Source: an uncultured Eubacteriales bacterium (GTDB taxonomy: Bacteria > Bacillota > Clostridia > Lachnospirales > Bianqueaceae). From it: DNA of 8,419 bases. Below are positions 6,242 through 8,419 of this stretch, in pieces (the first letter of the stretch is position 1; each line of letters begins with the position of its first letter). The DNA lies in assembly GCA_902493345.1 (NCBI GenBank), contig CABUPM010000089.1, forward strand, positions 1 through 8,419, in the 5' to 3' direction. A program made the translations under genes and the position numbers. A model generated the notes under the pieces. It was not told the origin of the DNA. It was given only the letters and a program-made list of their open reading frames with translations, and ran no database searches.

Positions 6242-6275
6242 AAAGGAGAGCCTGCCTAAGACAGGCGAAGAAGGA
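6242..6275 (+). promoter_or_regulatory. lon leader: Shine-Dalgarno set apart from the start codon by a small hairpin
   Basis: The best Shine-Dalgarno, AAAGGAG (6242-6248), is 27 bases from ATG 6276, too far for direct use. Between them GCCTG (6250-6254) pairs with CAGGC (6262-6266) over a 7-base loop. Folding this stem would leave about 10 unpaired bases, a normal spacing. The alternative, GAAGAAGGA (6267-6275), abuts the ATG with almost no spacing. No in-frame ATG, GTG or TTG lies between the strong site and 6276, so the start itself is not in doubt. Confidence 0.5.
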
Positions 6276-8419
6276 ATGGAAGAAAGAATCAATCTTCCTA
6301 TACTGCCCTTGCGGGGATTTATTGTGTTTCCGCACCAACTGGTCAATTTTGATGTGGTCAGGCCAGCGTCGCTCAAAGCGCTGGAACGCGCTATAGCAGA
6401 GAATTCCGAGATTCTTGTCGGCTTTCAGAAGAATATGCTGAAGGAGAAGCTGGATCCGGACGATCTGTATGAAGTGGTGCTGCGTATGCGGATCACTAAA
6501 ATTCTGAAAGAAGAGAATGGCACGTGTGTGATGGGAGAAGTCAAAAATCGCTGCCGTTTGATAGAGTTTGACCCTTCCGGCTCCTATTATCGCGCGGAAG
6601 CGGATGTTTTGCCGCGAATGGAGACGGAGTCGGATTATGAGAAGGCTTTGTGCCGAACCATGCAGGAAAGCTTTGAAGAATACGCGCATATGGCGGATCT
6701 GGTGCCCCATGCGGCATACATGGCTTTGGGACTGCGCTATGCGGGAGACATCGCGGACTTGGTCGCTTCGAATATACCGGGAGATTTTCAGGAGAAGCTG
6801 GAGATCCTTCTGGAAGAGGATCCGGTGGAGAGAGCTCATAAGGTGATTCAGTGCCTGGCGCAGGAGAAGCAGATTCTGAAGATGCGTAAAGATCTGCAAA
6901 GCGAAGTAGCGCAGGAGATGCAGAATTATCAGCGGGAAAATTTCCTCAGGGAGGAAATGCACCGGATTCAGCAGCAGCTGGGCGAGGAGTCGGAGGAAGA
7001 AGGCGGAGATTGGGAAGAGTTCCTGAACAATGCGGATATTCCGGCTGCGGTTCGGAAAAAGGTCCAAGTGGAGAGAAAGCGTCTGGCAGGACTGCCGCCA
7101 ATGTCTCAGGAGGCCAGTGTGATCCAGGATTATCTGGACCGGATCCGTCAGGTACCGTGGGATATGACAGAGACAGTGCAATGGCATGAGGACCCGCAGC
7201 AGCTCCTGGAGACGTCCAGAGAATTATTGGAGATGGATCATTACGGACTGAAGCGAGTGAAGGACCGTGTGATTGAATACATAGCATCCAAGTGTCTGCG
7301 GCCGGAGATATCCAGCCCAATTCTATGCCTGGTCGGTCCTCCGGGAATCGGTAAGACCTCGATTGCCAAGTCAATTGCGGATACATTGGGAAGAAAGTAT
7401 GTGCGCGTATCCCTGGGAGGCGTCCGGGATGAGGCGGAGATTCGCGGACACAGGCGTACCTATGTCGGGGCAATGCCCGGCAGAATCGTAAACGCGCTGA
7501 TTCAGGCGGATTCTATGTGCCCGGTAATGCTTCTGGATGAGATCGATAAGATGGCCAGCGATCTGCGAGGCGACCCGACAGCGGCTCTTCTGGAAGTATT
7601 GGATACATCTTTGAACCATGAATTCCGGGATGCGTATCTGGAGGTTCCGGTGGATCTGTCCCGTGTCTTTTTCATTGCGACAGCGAATACGCTGGACGGA
7701 ATTCCTCTGCCGCTCATGGACCGTATGGAGATTATTGAGCTGGAGAGCTATTCCAGACAGGAAAAGCTGGAGATCGCGATGAAGTATCTGCTGCCCAGAC
7801 AGCGTAAAGAATATGGTCTAAAGGCTGCTCAGCTTAAGATCAGCCGCGCTGTGATGGAAAAGCTGATTGTGGAGTATACCCGAGAGGCGGGAGTACGTGA
7901 GTTGGAGAGACTGATTGCGTCTCTGTGCCGGAAGGCTGCCTGCATGTTTGTGGCAGGAGAGCGCGCCAGTCTGAGTATCACCGAGAGAAATCTTGCCGCT
8001 TTGATGGATGAGCCTCCGATAAAGGAAGAAGAAAACCGTAAGAGTCCGGAATGCGGTGTTGTAAACGGATTGGCATGGACCGCCATGGGCGGAGAGGTGC
8101 TGACAGTGGAAGCGGCTGTGCTGGATGGTTCCGACAAGCTGGAGCTGACGGGACAGATGGGCGATGTCATGAAGGAATCGGCGCAGATTGCGCTGAGCGT
8201 CGTGCGCGAGCATTCGATACCGGAGAAGGATGCCAGATTTTATAAAGAACATGATCTGCATATTCATATTCCGGCGGGCGCGGTACCAAAGGATGGACCT
8301 TCGGCAGGCGTAACCCTGGCAACGGCCATCTATTCGGTCGTAAGCGGACGTAAGGTCAGAAACGATCTTGCGATGACAGGAGAACTGAGCCTGCGGGGAA
8401 GGGTGCTTCCGATCGGCGG
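6276..8419 (+). CDS. lon: Lon protease, ATP-dependent (3' end outside window)
   Basis: Lon is a hexameric AAA+ serine protease that removes damaged and short-lived regulatory proteins in the cytosol. The frame is open from ATG 6276 to the window edge, giving 714 of about 780-800 residues. The N-terminal LAN domain begins with LPILPLRGFIVFPHQLVNFDV. A coiled helical region follows, with NFLREEMHRIQQQLGEE. The ATPase core has DHYGLKRVKDRVIEY, Walker A GPPGIGKT (354-361), GGVRDEAEIRGHRRTYVGAMPG, Walker B LLDEID (D421-E422) and FIATANTLDG. The protease domain has GLAWTAMGGEVL and KDGPSAGVT with catalytic S676. TGELSLRGRVLPIG is the last segment. The partner lysine, expected near residue 719, falls just beyond the edge. 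It follows clpX after a terminator, so it is probably separately controlled. No defect is seen in the visible part. Confidence 0.96.
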   Translation, partial: MEERINLPILPLRGFIVFPHQLVNFDVVRPASLKALERAIAENSEILVGFQKNMLKEKLDPDDLYEVVLRMRITKILKEENGTCVMGEVKNRCRLIEFDPSGSYYRAEADVLPRMETESDYEKALCRTMQESFEEYAHMADLVPHAAYMALGLRYAGDIADLVASNIPGDFQEKLEILLEEDPVERAHKVIQCLAQEKQILKMRKDLQSEVAQEMQNYQRENFLREEMHRIQQQLGEESEEEGGDWEEFLNNADIPAAVRKKVQVERKRLAGLPPMSQEASVIQDYLDRIRQVPWDMTETVQWHEDPQQLLETSRELLEMDHYGLKRVKDRVIEYIASKCLRPEISSPILCLVGPPGIGKTSIAKSIADTLGRKYVRVSLGGVRDEAEIRGHRRTYVGAMPGRIVNALIQADSMCPVMLLDEIDKMASDLRGDPTAALLEVLDTSLNHEFRDAYLEVPVDLSRVFFIATANTLDGIPLPLMDRMEIIELESYSRQEKLEIAMKYLLPRQRKEYGLKAAQLKISRAVMEKLIVEYTREAGVRELERLIASLCRKAACMFVAGERASLSITERNLAALMDEPPIKEEENRKSPECGVVNGLAWTAMGGEVLTVEAAVLDGSDKLELTGQMGDVMKESAQIALSVVREHSIPEKDARFYKEHDLHIHIPAGAVPKDGPSAGVTLATAIYSVVSGRKVRNDLAMTGELSLRGRVLPIG

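Noticed and set aside
6236..6259. Seven-codon leader peptide (ATG 6236 to TAA) before lon
   Set aside because: It has no ribosome binding site and no run of regulatory codons, and is short enough to be chance.
6123..7187. 354-codon open frame on the - strand opposite the clpX end and lon
   Set aside because: It crosses the strong terminator and lies opposite well-supported lon sequence. There is no family resemblance.

Overview
The window looks like a chromosomal housekeeping segment of an anaerobic, spore-forming Bacillota of class Clostridia, most likely Lachnospiraceae. This is inferred from four things: an oxygen-independent coproporphyrinogen dehydrogenase of the HemZ type, a small acid-soluble spore protein (SASP), strong AGGAGG-type ribosome binding sites, and the gene order tig-clpP-clpX-lon. 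All genes read on the + strand. The first and last genes are cut by the window edges. No RNA gene, mobile element, CRISPR array or phage gene was seen, and no stretch longer than about 130 bases lacks a gene.

Region 1 (1-2515) is one tightly packed transcription unit. It holds the C-terminal end of a metallo-beta-lactamase-fold hydrolase, then hemZ (overlapping it by 13 bases), then a six-helix membrane protein joined to hemZ by an ATGA stop/start overlap. hemZ is broken by a one-base frameshift near 883-890. Two adjacent frames together encode an otherwise normal protein of about 480 residues.

Region 2 (2516-2848) carries a 60-residue alpha/beta-type SASP gene with a possible forespore (sigma-G-like) promoter, followed by a strong sigma-A promoter (TTGACG, 18 bases, TATAAT) that drives the next block.

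Region 3 (2849-8419) is a protein-quality-control block. Trigger factor (tig) folds chains leaving the ribosome. ClpP and its unfoldase ClpX form the ATP-dependent ClpXP protease. Lon is the second AAA+ protease and is cut at the window end just before its catalytic lysine. A hairpin lies between tig and clpP. A strong intrinsic terminator lies between clpX and lon, yet no clear promoter follows it, so lon expression probably involves readthrough or an unrecognised promoter. The lon leader also has a good Shine-Dalgarno separated from the start codon by a small hairpin.

No undescribed system was found; this is mostly conserved core genome. The points worth a second look are the hemZ frameshift, the SASP promoter and inverted repeat, and the regulatory architecture of the tig-to-lon block.
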